Source of the DNA: Ashinkailepas kermadecensis
Taxonomy: Eukaryota > Arthropoda > Thecostraca > Neolepadidae
Assembly: GCA_034440615.1 (NCBI GenBank)
Contig: JAOTOM010003145.1
Location: 62,001-126,000, forward strand
Reading direction: 5' to 3'
Length of the DNA: 64,000 bases
A program made the position numbers and the translations under genes. The notes under the pieces were generated by a model that searched no databases, was not told the origin of the DNA, and worked only from the letters and a program-made list of their open reading frames with translations. Shown here one piece after another: positions 43,011-54,211 of this stretch; position 1 is the stretch's first letter, and each line of letters begins with the position of its first letter.

Positions 43011-45903
43011 ACTGTATCCGTGCACTGACGGGGACCAATCCCTTATTCCTTAAAATATATTGTCTTACAAAAATGAAAGCTTTATTTCCAAAACAAAACA
43101 AAACAAGCTGAAAGGTTCTTCCATCCAAATCCAACACATTAAGAACACACTTCTGAAAATACTATTTCCAGGTCATGGATGTTCATTTATGAAAATTATT
43201 GGGGAGGGGGAAATACATGAAAGGCAATGGGCAGGGTGAAAAAGATTGGGGGCACACTCCATAGAGTCCCATGTTAAAAGTTGAAGTCATTTGAGAAGCA
43301 AAGCAAACATTGAGGGTCCACTTGTCCTCCCCCCCCCTCCCCCAGAATATAAAACAACCCTGTCCTAGGTTATGCCACTGCATGCATGGGCACCAACAGA
43401 GGGATACAGATGTGCACCACTGCAAAATATAAGGTACCACAATTTTGCTATGGCTACCCATACTTTTCAACATTAAGCTGGTTGTGCATACATCATCCTA
43501 GCTAGGTAGCTATTTTTCTGCTTTGATACTGAAGTTTACACCAACAAGAATAATTCAATTTCAAGAAACCTCAATTGGGCCTCAGTTCCTACGTCAGCCG
43601 ATACTACACGAGATCAACTAGTAGTCTCACTACCTGGTCCCTGAATTATCGGACTATATCCCATCATACAACTCACGAGGCTTATGCCAGATCCCAGCCA
43701 ATAATTTCAATGGCGAAGATAGTGATAATAGATACGTAGGTCGTTCCTACCAAGGTTGGCGATGCCTACAACGAGCCTCTTTCGTCTCTTTCCATCCAGT
43801 GGGCAACTCGGTGCATACAAAAAAAAATCCTCGCCAAGTGAAAGAAACCTCTATTCCCGGCTCGCCTAATGAAGGGAAACCACCATTCCCAGACTAGCCA
43901 GACCCGAACGGCGCTTCTTGGATTCGATGGATTCGCGGCTCTCTAGCCCCACTCCGGTCGGAGCTTTTTAAACTACGGCCAAGAAAGGCCATATATAATG
44001 CATTCCTTTCTGTTTCCTTGAAGATTGAGATGTTCTACATATCTTGACATGAACAAAACTGATCGTTTTGCATCCTGGACCGGTCAAGAGCAATAAAACA
44101 AAAAAGATATCCGATCGATTTTACGCAAGAAAATGACCTAAATGGTACCAAAATGTTCTTCAAATCTGGTTTCATTTTACAGTGAAATGGACCACCATAT
44201 AACTAGAAATTTCAGTGTCCTTCCATTTCATGGCCTACATTGTTTCAATACACCACAAACTGGTGGCAATAATAGTGTTCATGCCACTCCGACAACTAAT
44301 TTCTCCCACTCCGGGAAAATGGAGATTTAGCCGTCATGTTCTATACACTGCTAAATGAGGGGTGGTTAACAGCCGCTTACTGGTCTTTCGTCAACTCCAG
44401 CTGACTGTACGGAGGCTGCTGATTGGCTTAATGGTTTGAACTCAGCCAATGGGATGAAATCTTTGTTGACAAAGGTAAAAGAGCAGCTTGTCTCGATTGC
44501 ATTGTTTTTGTGACAATGTAACACAAGTCGCTGCCAGCCCTGATGAAGGTTAAGGCAAGCCCGGCCAGCCCAAGACCTATCGAGGGAAGGGTCTAAACAA
44601 CGGCCAAGGTACGAAGCCGGGGAGGGAGTCGTTGTTATTTTTCTGTTTTCGTTCTCCTCAGGTGTGCGCCTCGGGGAAAAGAGTAGGTGCTGTGGGAATA
44701 GTAACTGGTAGGTGCTGCTTTATTATCTTCTGTGACTCCTATTATCTGGCATACCCCTTGTAGGAATTCTGTTTTTTTCTGCCGATGCTATTGCGGCGAA
44801 TATGGCTAATTGCTATTAATGCTGGCTTTCGATGGGTAACAGTTGGAGCATGCTAATCACAGGTGTAAATTTGTACACTTGTGTTGTTGCCAATGCGACA
44901 TAATGATTTCCAAATTTAACATAATGCTCATGGTGGTGCATGGAATGAATGGATTCAAATTTCCTATTGGAAACATTTTGTTGTCAGTCCTGATACATTA
45001 TTTTTTTAAATCCAACCATGCCATGGGCATTCTTCATCAGCACAGGGTTCAGGACCAATCATTTTCCATAAGAGATATTGAGGTTTTGTGGTTCCCGATG
45101 TGAAAGGCATAATTCTTGTTCATCGTCACTTTGTTTCTATTTGTAAATTTGCAGTTTAGGGTAATTTTGTGTTATTGGAATTCCTTTTTCCAATGCCATG
45201 TTTAAAAATGTGGTTTACATGGTGTGACCACTCACTTTCACTGTAAATACATACTTTCCAGTTGGCAGGCAAAACAACACCAATAAATGGGCTTGGAGTT
45301 GGGTAATATAGTGTAAAAATTAATTTGCAAAAGAAAAAATGTGGCATAATCTACCCTAACCTAGCCTAACCTTCAATGCAAAAAGAACAATTCTCTTGAA
45401 AAAGGAAAAATTTCAACCAGTATTCTTCTTCTAAAAAATGCAAACTAAAGAACATAACCTGACATAACCTAACCTTGCCTGGTTCATTGTTGAAAAACAA
45501 ATTACTGAAATATAAAAAAAGCATTGGATATGAAAACTTGTCCAACTTAAGAGTAGAGCCCAACTTATCATAACATAACCAAGCCTAACCAATTTGTTTG
45601 CTTCATGGCGGTAAACTGTGTAAGACGTGTCTTGTGGATACCCTAAGCTTGAATAATATATTTAATCATAGTAATATACCTACATACCTGAAGTTGAAAT
45701 ATATTCAAACTCGCATGGAAAATCAATCACGATTAAACGCATCACTTCTTGCCAATGACAGTATATTTAACACTTTTCGAGCACCACAACACAGATGACT
45801 GCTATGTGAAGTATATATTCTCAGTGAATACTATTTTTATGTGATCCAGCATCAGGTGGCATACTTAGGCTGTGTGGGATGAAACACCTGTAATGTATAC
45901 TTC
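43011..45903. other. Intergenic region with element borders
   Basis: TATGCCACTGC near 43371 and GTGCACCACTGC near 43415 look like right borders of CAGTGGCG-type elements without clear left partners. Two partial copies of the AACCT repeat family lie at 45170-45600. No gene was recognised. Confidence 0.5.
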
Positions 45904-46637
45904 TATAGGGTAGTTTTTTCCCTGGCCGTGGGAAATCTAGGGATAGACCAACGCTGCCGCATTTCTTGTATACCCCAGAACAATAAGCCGACAGCTCACT
46001 TGTTAGAATCCCGCGATGAGTGAACGCCTGGGCTGGAAGCTTCCGCGGCCCGGTAACTACTTGGAGTCGCGACAGGCAAACGCCAGTCGGCTCCGAAATC
46101 GCAAAGACGAGCTGGCTCTACCTCGGTCTCCTGGGGTATCTTCCTCTCCGAGTCCCGAGTCTCTCTTTATTTCTTCCGCACACACATATATATACACTTT
46201 GGCACTACCTACACAAATACATCCTCTAGGTATAACCCGCACTCTCATTGGTCGTCACGTGCCAACCCAAAAGTGAACCGGGCTGGGATTGGCTCGGTGG
46301 CCCAGCGGCCATCTTCCGGGGTCAAAGTTCGCGGTCGCGTGCACCGAGCGAGTGACGACATTGGTTATCTGCAGACGGAGCCGCCGTCGGGGCGTGGCGG
46401 TTGGCCAGGCAACCCGCAATGATTCATAGAGGCCCTCGGTCGATGGCGGCACATCACGCGGCTGACGGCGGGCCAGAGTCGGCGTCAGGACATATAAGGA
46501 GTGATTCGAACGGGGTGACATTCCCAGACAGGCTGTCATCGATACGCCCTTCCGGGGTTCGCGCCGCACGCGGTCTCGAGGTGCATTGTTGGCATTCCAG
46601 AGGCTTGCATGTTCGTATTAACTTTAACATCGTTACA
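45904..46637 (-). repeat. 3' LTR of Gypsy copy B
   Basis: 734 bp. On the minus strand it contains TATATATA (about 46187-46194) followed 16 bases later by AATAAA (46171-46166), a plausible promoter and poly(A) signal. No clear polypurine tract precedes it (GCGTTGTGGT at 46638-46647 is not purine-rich). Confidence 0.9.
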
Positions 46638-47166
46638 ACCACAACGCAAGTTCTAACCTCGCGAATACGGATTGTCCAATTCGATTCTGCGATCCATTAG
46701 ATTATCAATTACGATTATCAATTCGTGAAATTACGCGGTGACATGTACACTTTTTATTTCCTATTACTACACTTGTTTCTACATGGGTTAGACTACTGGG
46801 ATTTGAAGGGTTCCCACATCCCTGGTCCATGTTAATTATCATGTTACGCACTATGCCCTAAATAAACATGGCACAACATCCCCTAAATATACCCATTATA
46901 TGAAATCCCCTAAATAAACACATTACATGATTACACGAGGTTATTTACGACACGACACTCACTACGTTATTTCAACTATAGTTATGTCCGTAGACGACGA
47001 GCGACCACTGCTCGTTGTCTGTCACCTCTGTGGGCGACCACTGCCCTTTCTCACTCCGATTCAGTTGGGCTAGGTGCCCTGCCTTCCATGTGCTGATGAA
47101 ACAGCATGACACTCCGTCGTATCTTCTCCATTAAGTCGGCGGTGCTATCCGGCTCGTCAGGCTCGG

Positions 47167-47790
47167 TCAGTTGGGCGAGCTTCGGTAATGGTAACGGTCC
47201 GTTAGCATCTGCACTCGCTGTGCGTGTACCTGCGCTACTCCGGTTGCAACTTGTGATGCACCGGGTGCATTCTGCAGCGTGTCTGCCAGGTGTGATTCAT
47301 TAGTCACACCAATGTCCGTGTAGTCAGCTAGGTTGCTGGCCCTGCACACGGCGCCGGCGGGGACGGTGTTGCCTGCTGTGTCAGCCGTAACGGTAACGTC
47401 CTCAGAGCTGCTTACGTCGGCTGTGGGCTCGGCGGAGGCGTCCGCGGTTGCATCACCGGCGTTCTTGGGGATGCTGGGCAGCATCGGATCACGAGATGAC
47501 GGTCCCGTGTGATGCTCCATGGGCTGGCGGCACGTGATACACCACATTCCGTCACCTTGATACGAAAATGGCTTGGTTATCCGCGGTCCTGGACGGCCCT
47601 GTAGTCCGAAACGGTTGATGGGGAACGTTTCCCCATCGACTGTTTTGCGGAGCAGAAAATCAGACGGTACGAATTTGGCGAGTTCCCACGTTGCCTGTGA
47701 CAACGGGAAGCCTTGCCATCCGCACAAATATTATATGACGCCACTGCAGTCATACCTGACTGCAAGGATTCGTGTAATCTCGAAGTCCAT
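47167..47790 (-). CDS. Third ORF of Gypsy copy B: chromodomain-like protein with one in-frame TAA
   Basis: From an ATG at 47790 the frame reads MDFEITRILAVRYDCSGVI, a TAA at 47731-47733, then YLCGWQGFPLSQATWELAKF. This is the shape of a chromodomain: a strand with I..I...R, then YLxxWxGF and ATWE. Chromodomains in Gypsy elements usually bind histone H3 marks to guide integration and normally sit at the C-terminus of integrase. Here it lies about 600 bases downstream of the pol stop in a separate frame. The rest (about 170 residues) has a CITC...HH cluster and an acidic Ser/Thr/Ala-rich stretch. It may be a captured domain, a spliced pol exon or a decaying third gene. Confidence 0.7.
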
Positions 47791-48371
47791 TATGAACGCG
47801 GGTTGCGTCGGTGGCGCTGGCAGGGATGGTCCGGACCCTCGACAGCTGCTGACGGGTTACTGCAGGTCAAGAATGCATACGTCGTGATTCATTCCGAGGG
47901 TGGCGCTCGGTTCCGGCGCACGTACTGCGCCGCTGCAGTCATCAGTGGTTTGCTGTCGTAAGCAGAACCGTTGAACTCGTGGTCAGTTCTGACGCTGGCA
48001 TGAGCTGAAGACAGCTCATCTTCACCGGGAGGGTAACTGAATGGATTTAAGGTTTGCCGCTGCTTCCAGGTACAGAGATGCGGTACTCGGTTCAGAGGTA
48101 CGGAAGCAAGGATAGGCATTATTTTTGACCACCGTACACGTTTTTATACAGTATAACAGCGTACCACACAGTACATCGGTTGGAGTATCGTTACAGCGTC
48201 CCATTAGCATCCATACGCGTCATAGCGTTCCATTAATATCCACATGCCAGTATATGGCAATCCATTAAGGATGACGTCACCGCGCCATCGAAGGTGGCTT
48301 CACTGAGCCTGGTATCAACATGTCATGCCAATTGTCGTGACTCACTGGTACACATTATGCATCAGCATTAA
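47791..48371. other. Gap between pol and third ORF of Gypsy copy B
   Basis: About 580 bases with a short open frame at 47889-48119 and no family landmark. If the chromodomain ORF is joined to pol by splicing, splice sites would lie here; none was clear. Confidence 0.4.
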
Positions 48372-51300
48372 TTAATCCAGCATCGACTTAAACGTTTCCA
48401 TCTGCGCTTTCATCTGTGCCATCAACATTGCGTTCTGGTCCTTTACAAAGGCGGCAAATTCCATCCTTCTATCTGGTTTGACCGCTATTTGTTCTACGTC
48501 AGCATCATACTCGTTGGATGACGTATCATTATATATCTGCAGCTTGTCGGGAGGGCAATCATCGTCTGACGTTAATTCTAATGGCCGTTTTTCTGGGGCA
48601 ACACCTGGTGGGCTTTCTGCTGCTTTTCTCAAGCGTTTGGCTAGTTCTGCTAGAGGTACATGGTCTTCCGAGTCACTACTCTGAAGTTTTGTGCATTTCG
48701 TTGTGCGTGGCTGCGATTTTTCATTCTCCGATTCGCTAGACGTGGGCAATTGACGTTTTGTTACCCGCTGGGATAATTCGGCCAGCGGTAAGTCATCTTC
48801 AGACTGGGACTTCAGACTGGTACCTGGGAGTTGACTTAGTTCGGCTAACTGGGTGGGTGATGATTCAGCTTCTCGTCGGCCTGTCTCGACCGGCGGGTCT
48901 GACCTTGTGCCAGTTATGTCTGGGGCCCGTGTCGGCATGTCGACGTCATCGTCTGCTGACCCTACTGGCCAGTCCGTGTCCATGAGCTCATAGCCACAAC
49001 TTGGCTGCTGGCTGAGTTCAGCTTCTGCGCGCTTAGCTAGCCTTGATGGCTGGATGCGTTCGGGAGTGAGACGGTCGGGTTTAGACCGTTTATTGATATA
49101 CTTCAGATTAATTGGCTCATCTACATCCTTCGTGGGTTCCCAGGCGGTTGTGGGGTCAGCTAAACGTAGTTTGTGTACGTGTACCAGGCGAGTTTTTCCC
49201 GTAACTTGACTTCGAATAACATAATTAACAGCGCTCACCTGCTTAATTACTCTAAAATACGGTTTCCACGGCAAGGCGAATTTGGGTGAATTACCAGGAA
49301 GCACTGTAGTGTCGTAATAGTACACTGGGTCTCCTATTTTAAAACTACGTGGTTTTGCTTTTCGGTCTGCATACATTTTATTCTTTTCGTGACTGGCCAC
49401 TATGTGGTTCTTCACGTGACTATAGGCTTCATGTAAATTGGCTAACATTTTTGGTACGTAGTCGTCTCCGTAGTATTTAACTTTGGGTTGCAATAAATTA
49501 TCTAAAGGGAGGACGGGGTCACGACCGTATAGCGTGAAGAAGGGTGATATTGTTCCTGAACTTCCAATGTTTGCTGTTCGGTAGGCAGCTAAGGTAGCAG
49601 GTATTTTTGTGTCCCAGTCGTTTTGGTTCAGGTTAATTGATTTGGCTAAGATATCGTTTTGTACCCTATGATACCTTTCGACTTTTCCACTTACAGATGG
49701 ATGGTATGCACTGGTACGGATATGTCGAATGTTCAGGCATGTTTCTAGTTCCTCAACTATTGTATTTAGAAATTCCGTGCCTCGGTCGGAAAGGATTATT
49801 CGTGGGCAAGAGTGTCGTGGGATAATTTCCTCCATAAGGAGTTTGGCAACTGTTTTGGCGTCCTTTCTTGATGTGCAGAAACTTTCCGGCCATGAGGAGA
49901 AGTGATCGACAATGGTAATTACGTACCGGTTACCGTTTTCCGTTTCTGGATATGGGCCACAAGTGTCAATTCCTATCATTTCGAACGGGTAATGTGGCAT
50001 GGGCATGTCCTGCATTGGGGCTGGAGCTGCCTTTGCTCGTCGCCCTGTACACAATACACAAGCTTTTATGTATGTCACAGTATCTCGCCACATACCACTC
50101 CAATAATATCTAAACTTCAGTTTCTCATACGTCTTGGTTAACCCCATATGTCCGGCAAAGAAGCCTTCATGAAATTCTTTAAGTAATTCTTGTCTCAAAC
50201 ATTTTGGCACGCATAATTGTAGTCCAGGGAACGGTCCACAGCGTGGTCCTTCGCTAATTTTATAAATGAGTTTGTCTAACTCCATATAATGTAATACGAG
50301 ATCTTTATAGTCTGTGTGATTTTTATCGTTTATTATTTTCCGAATTTTTCCTATTTCCTCGTCTGTTTTCTGGAGCTTCTCAATATTTTCCCACCTTACT
50401 AATACATCCTTGAATTTTTCTTCTCGACTCAACTCTTCCTCCGGTTTACTGAATTCGGTTCCCTTGAAGTCTCCCATGGGAACGTGGTCGGAATCGATTA
50501 CATTTATTTTCTGATTGGTTTCACTCATTCGGCTGAGGTGATCTGCGACAATGTTCTTTGAGCCTTTAATGTACACAATTTCACAGTTGTGCTCGGAGAG
50601 CATGATAGCCCATCTCTGTAGCATTGGGTTTTTCATCTCTGAAAGATTTAAAAATGTAAGTGGTCTGTGATCGGTCAGGATGGTGAATTTTGATCCCAGC
50701 AAATATTGACGTAATTTTGAGAATGCGTAAATGCAGGAATAAGCTTCCAATTGGACAATCGGCCATTTTTGTTGTGTTTCGTTAAGTTGTTTAGACAAAT
50801 ATTGGATTACTTTCTCTTCACCATTGTGTTCCTGCACTAAAACTGCTCCTACCGCTCTCAGTGAGGCGTCGGTATACAGTTTATAGTCTTTAGTGACATC
50901 TGGATAAGCCAGTACTGGTGCAGAAGCCAGCTTGTGTTTTAATGTTGTGAAAGCGTTTTCGCAATCATCTGTCCAAATGAAGGTTGCATGTTTCCTCGTT
51001 AAGTCAATCAGTGGTGTGGCAATTTGGCTAAATTTAGGGATGAAACGTCGATAGTAAGAACACATGCCGATAAATGATCGGACTCCTTTCACGGTAGTCG
51101 GAGCTGCCATGTACTGTATAGCTTCTACCTTCTCCGGGTTTGGCTTGATGCCAGAGGCTGATACCACGTGTCCTAGATATTGTACTTCCTTTTTTAGAAA
51201 CTCACATTTTGATAGTTTCAATTTCAGCTGTGCTTTTCGCAGGCGACGAAAAACTTCCTCCAAATGAGCTAGATGTTCTTTGAATGTTTTTGAATATATT

Positions 51301-52832
51301 ATTATGTCGTCGATGTATGCTGTTGCGAATTGATTCTGTATTCCAGATAGGACTTTGGACATCACTTGAGCAAAGAGGCTCGGAGCGTTGCAGATTCCAA
51401 AGGGCATTTTTCTGAAGTTCCACAAACCCATGAAGCAGATAAAGGCTGTCTTAGGTATGCTATCTTTTGCCATTGGGATTTGCCAATATCCTGACTTTAG
51501 ATCTAGTGATGAGAAGAAGTTTGCTCCGCCGAGAGACGCGAGAATATCTTCTATTAGTGGAAGGGGATAGCTGTTTTTCTTCGTAATATTGTTTAATTTC
51601 CGATAGTCGACTGCGAATCTGTTCGAACCGTCTTTTTTCCGCACTATTACTATGGGCGCGGCCCACGGACTGTCGGATTCCTCTATTATACCAGCCTTTA
51701 GCATGATATGTATCTGTTCCTCCACATATTTTCGTTGGCTAAACGGCGTTTTGTAAGGCGGCTGACGGACGGGCGCGTGGTCATCGGTCTCTATCTCCAT
51801 CTCGGCGAGGTCAGTTGTACCGAGGTCGGCGTCAGTCGCGGCAAACAGGTCAGCATTGGCTCGTAACAGCTGTTTGAGATCGTCCCTGTCAGCGTCGGTC
51901 AGATGAGCCAGTCGCGCTTGCTCAACTGGGTCAGTGGGTGAGGTGGTCGGGGCTAAGTCAAGGTCTTGTGGCATGTCAACAAGATACTCCAGATCCGAGT
52001 CATCTATTCTCTCAGCGTAGGCGATCACTTGATTGTTATACATTGTGAAGTCTCGGGTAGACGTATTTATAATTCTTACTGGTAGTCGCTTATGGCGGTC
52101 TGGTTTTGCCACTACCTCGGCTATGATTAAGCCTGGCTCCTCGGAAATTTCTGGTGTGTTATCCAGTGACCTCACATAGCACGTTTGATTCACCAGTTGC
52201 GCCCTATTCACAACTGCTAGACACTCCACGACCGTATTGGCCGGTATATAGGTGCGTCCTTTGATCCTGACTAGCGAACTCGCCTGTTCGCTAATCGTGC
52301 GCTGAGGGCGAAGCGGAATCATACTACCTTCGATACACAAGGCTTTTTTCTCGAAGTCCAATTTTGCTCCGAACTCCGTTAAGAAATCGTTTCCTAACAT
52401 GCATTGTTGTTTCAATCCTGCTACAATTTGAAAGCTGAATGGTTTACTGAATTTACTCATCTCGACTCTAAATGTTCCTACACCAATGTTTTTCAAACGA
52501 TGCCCGCTTGCTGAAATGAGTGGGATGCGATCCTTTTGATCCTCTGAAAATTTGAGAGTCTGTTTTTCCGTGATTTTATCAAAAAGTTCCTTTGAAATTA
52601 GCGAAATATCGGCTCCTGTATCAACGAGCGTATAAGCTGTTTGATTTCCGACTTTGATCCAGCACATGGGAGTGTTGGGTTTAACACGAACGTGCTGGAC
52701 ATTTTTGTGGTTCAATCTCCGTTTCTCCGGGTTTCGCTTCCTACGGATGTTTTTTCTTTCCTTACTCTGTGGTTTCTGATTCCAATTAGTTCTAGCTCTA
52801 CCGTGGTGGTCGTTCACAGCAGAGCTCGTCCG
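48372..52832 (-). CDS. Gypsy copy B pol polyprotein (protease, reverse transcriptase, RNase H, integrase)
   Basis: The frame has 1481 residues from 52817; that codon is GTG, so pol is probably made by frameshifting from gag. Counting from it: protease LVDTGADIS (Asp67); reverse transcriptase with FAVDYRKLN (~401), LDLKSGYW (Asp439) and YIDD (501-504); RNase H with Asp650, Glu691, Asp716 and Asp759; integrase zinc-binding H883, H890, C920, C923; catalytic Asp951, Asp1011 and Glu1047; and a later WKPYFRV block like the GPF/Y module. All key residues are present, so the enzyme may be active. A tail of about 250 residues follows with repeated LAELSQ/PLAEL motifs in acidic Ser-rich sequence and a Met-rich helix at the end. 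It is unusually long and of unknown role. Confidence 0.95.
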   Translation of the reverse strand, partial: RTSSAVNDHHGRARTNWNQKPQSKERKNIRRKRNPEKRRLNHKNVQHVRVKPNTPMCWIKVGNQTAYTLVDTGADISLISKELFDKITEKQTLKFSEDQKDRIPLISASGHRLKNIGVGTFRVEMSKFSKPFSFQIVAGLKQQCMLGNDFLTEFGAKLDFEKKALCIEGSMIPLRPQRTISEQASSLVRIKGRTYIPANTVVECLAVVNRAQLVNQTCYVRSLDNTPEISEEPGLIIAEVVAKPDRHKRLPVRIINTSTRDFTMYNNQVIAYAERIDDSDLEYLVDMPQDLDLAPTTSPTDPVEQARLAHLTDADRDDLKQLLRANADLFAATDADLGTTDLAEMEIETDDHAPVRQPPYKTPFSQRKYVEEQIHIMLKAGIIEESDSPWAAPIVIVRKKDGSNRFAVDYRKLNNITKKNSYPLPLIEDILASLGGANFFSSLDLKSGYWQIPMAKDSIPKTAFICFMGLWNFRKMPFGICNAPSLFAQVMSKVLSGIQNQFATAYIDDIIIYSKTFKEHLAHLEEVFRRLRKAQLKLKLSKCEFLKKEVQYLGHVVSASGIKPNPEKVEAIQYMAAPTTVKGVRSFIGMCSYYRRFIPKFSQIATPLIDLTRKHATFIWTDDCENAFTTLKHKLASAPVLAYPDVTKDYKLYTDASLRAVGAVLVQEHNGEEKVIQYLSKQLNETQQKWPIVQLEAYSCIYAFSKLRQYLLGSKFTILTDHRPLTFLNLSEMKNPMLQRWAIMLSEHNCEIVYIKGSKNIVADHLSRMSETNQKINVIDSDHVPMGDFKGTEFSKPEEELSREEKFKDVLVRWENIEKLQKTDEEIGKIRKIINDKNHTDYKDLVLHYMELDKLIYKISEGPRCGPFPGLQLCVPKCLRQELLKEFHEGFFAGHMGLTKTYEKLKFRYYWSGMWRDTVTYIKACVLCTGRRAKAAPAPMQDMPMPHYPFEMIGIDTCGPYPETENGNRYVITIVDHFSSWPESFCTSRKDAKTVAKLLMEEIIPRHSCPRIILSDRGTEFLNTIVEELETCLNIRHIRTSAYHPSVSGKVERYHRVQNDILAKSINLNQNDWDTKIPATLAAYRTANIGSSGTISPFFTLYGRDPVLPLDNLLQPKVKYYGDDYVPKMLANLHEAYSHVKNHIVASHEKNKMYADRKAKPRSFKIGDPVYYYDTTVLPGNSPKFALPWKPYFRVIKQVSAVNYVIRSQVTGKTRLVHVHKLRLADPTTAWEPTKDVDEPINLKYINKRSKPDRLTPERIQPSRLAKRAEAELSQQPSCGYELMDTDWPVGSADDDVDMPTRAPDITGTRSDPPVETGRREAESSPTQLAELSQLPGTSLKSQSEDDLPLAELSQRVTKRQLPTSSESENEKSQPRTTKCTKLQSSDSEDHVPLAELAKRLRKAAESPPGVAPEKRPLELTSDDDCPPDKLQIYNDTSSNEYDADVEQIAVKPDRRMEFAAFVKDQNAMLMAQMKAQMETFKSMLD

Positions 52833-53839
52833 TTTCCCGTTTCTCTAGGAGGCGTCGGGCAGGAACGACACTGCCATCCCACGTGACCTACCTTGGTGCA
52901 TCGGTGACAAATGGGTCGGCCGTCCGGGGTCCATTGATACGAGGGATTAGGCGGGTTTGGCGGTCGAGGTCTCCACGTCGCGGGGCCGAAAGAGGGGCGC
53001 GTCATTGGAGGTCCATAGTTGGGTCGGGGAACGTACGGTCTGGGTGGTCGCGGGTATGGTGGATAGGTCGGGGTGAATACACGTGGTCCTAATAGAGGCT
53101 GGACTTGTGGTTTTGGGGGGTCTAGTTTTTGAGCTGCCAGTTTTGATACAGTCTCCCCTAGGGATACTACCAGTTTCTCGATTTTGTCTAACCGTTCATT
53201 TCCGCTTTGTACCATATCAACTTCCATGGGTTCGTCGTCCGTTTTCGTTGATCCTCTACATAATAAAAATGTTTTAAGCAGTTGCTGTTCATGCACAGCG
53301 AATTGAATTGCCTCCTCAAGGGTCTGAAAGGTATGCCTATATAATTTTTCTGCTAGCTGTTGGCTTTGTACTCCTTTGTTGAACACATCTAACAAAATTT
53401 GTTGGGTAGCGGGGCTATCAATGTCTGTATAAGCTTCCTTTGCTAGTGAAATAATTATCTCGGAGTAATTCTGAATCGACTCCACGCGGAATTGTTTTGT
53501 TCTTCTTAAGGTTTCTTGAGCGTTTTTCTGATCGGCAAGGTCAGAATAGCGTTCCCTCATTACTTGTTTAATCTCTGCCCACGTTAGGTTTGCCTGTAGC
53601 GATAGCATACGTTGGAGAAATTCAGCCGCGGGTCCACCAAGTGTTTTTAAGCAAATGATTCTCATCTGTTCATTATCTATACTGTAGCTTATTCTTTCCA
53701 GCTGTTTTATCCAATCCATTAACTTATTATGGCTGTCGCCTGTATATTGTTTAATGTTGTTACTTAAGCCCTGAGCTCTTAATTCCATCCTGATTTGATT
53801 AAAACTCTCAGAGATACGATCCAGCGGAATCTCGGTCAT
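52814..53839 (-). CDS. Gypsy copy B gag
   Basis: The ORF encodes 341 residues from an ATG at 53839 to TGA at 52814. The N-terminal two thirds is helical and capsid-like (KLMDWIKQLERISYSID, CLKTLGGPAAEFLQRML). A Pro/Arg-rich stretch and one CCHC zinc knuckle near the end (CHRCTKVGHVGWQC) follow. It forms the particle that packages the element RNA. Pol lies in the -1 frame and overlaps the end. A leader of about 370 bases separates the ATG from the 5' LTR. No disruption was seen. Confidence 0.92.
   Translation of the reverse strand: MTEIPLDRISESFNQIRMELRAQGLSNNIKQYTGDSHNKLMDWIKQLERISYSIDNEQMRIICLKTLGGPAAEFLQRMLSLQANLTWAEIKQVMRERYSDLADQKNAQETLRRTKQFRVESIQNYSEIIISLAKEAYTDIDSPATQQILLDVFNKGVQSQQLAEKLYRHTFQTLEEAIQFAVHEQQLLKTFLLCRGSTKTDDEPMEVDMVQSGNERLDKIEKLVVSLGETVSKLAAQKLDPPKPQVQPLLGPRVFTPTYPPYPRPPRPYVPRPNYGPPMTRPSFGPATWRPRPPNPPNPSYQWTPDGRPICHRCTKVGHVGWQCRSCPTPPRETGNGRALL
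52832..52838 (-). promoter_or_regulatory. Probable -1 ribosomal frameshift site, G GGA AAC
   Basis: On the minus strand the heptamer GGGAAAC occurs in gag phase as G GGA AAC, which fits the canonical X XXY YYZ slippery pattern. It lies 15 bases before the gag stop (TGA, 52816-52814). Slipping back one base enters the pol frame, which is open from there. A downstream stem or pseudoknot was not analysed. Confidence 0.75.
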
Positions 53840-54190
53840 TGTTCCTTTACTTTAATTAAATTCTCAAAATAAAATTTCGATTCACACAGGTTTTGCGGAG
53901 AGGTGTGCGACTAATTAGTTTCCTAATCCACGTACAGTTCATACATGTAGTACACAATGAACACGCGAACACCTCAATACTATGCAGCGGTCAAAATTTG
54001 GCACAGGTATTGTTTGGAGGATTTTAGGAATTTCCCGGGCTTACTGCGTTGTTGAGGTAGTCGGATTGATTTGCTCCTCCTGCAGACAGATGTACTCGTA
54101 GTCGGATGAGCTGACCTCAGGTCGTCCGATGTGATGCCCGAAGATCACCAGCACCAGATGTGACAGCTTGGTGACTGTCCAGGGGCCTAC

Positions 54191-54209
54191 ATCCGCGGTC
54201 TCGGCACCA
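54191..54209 (-). other. Primer-binding site of Gypsy copy B
   Basis: Two bases (AC) after the LTR end CCTATA, the minus strand reads TGGTGCCGAGACCGCGG. Starting with TGG, it would pair with a tRNA 3' end of the form ...CGGTCTCGGCACCA. The tRNA species was not identified. Confidence 0.75.
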
Positions 54210-54211
54210 GT

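Noticed and set aside
44515..44600. Hammerhead ribozyme suggested by CTGATGA
   Set aside because: No GAAA core partner or closing stems in the right places.
46016..46276. ORFs within the LTRs, present in both copies
   Set aside because: They are short, overlap on both strands and carry no domain; identical presence reflects LTR duplication.
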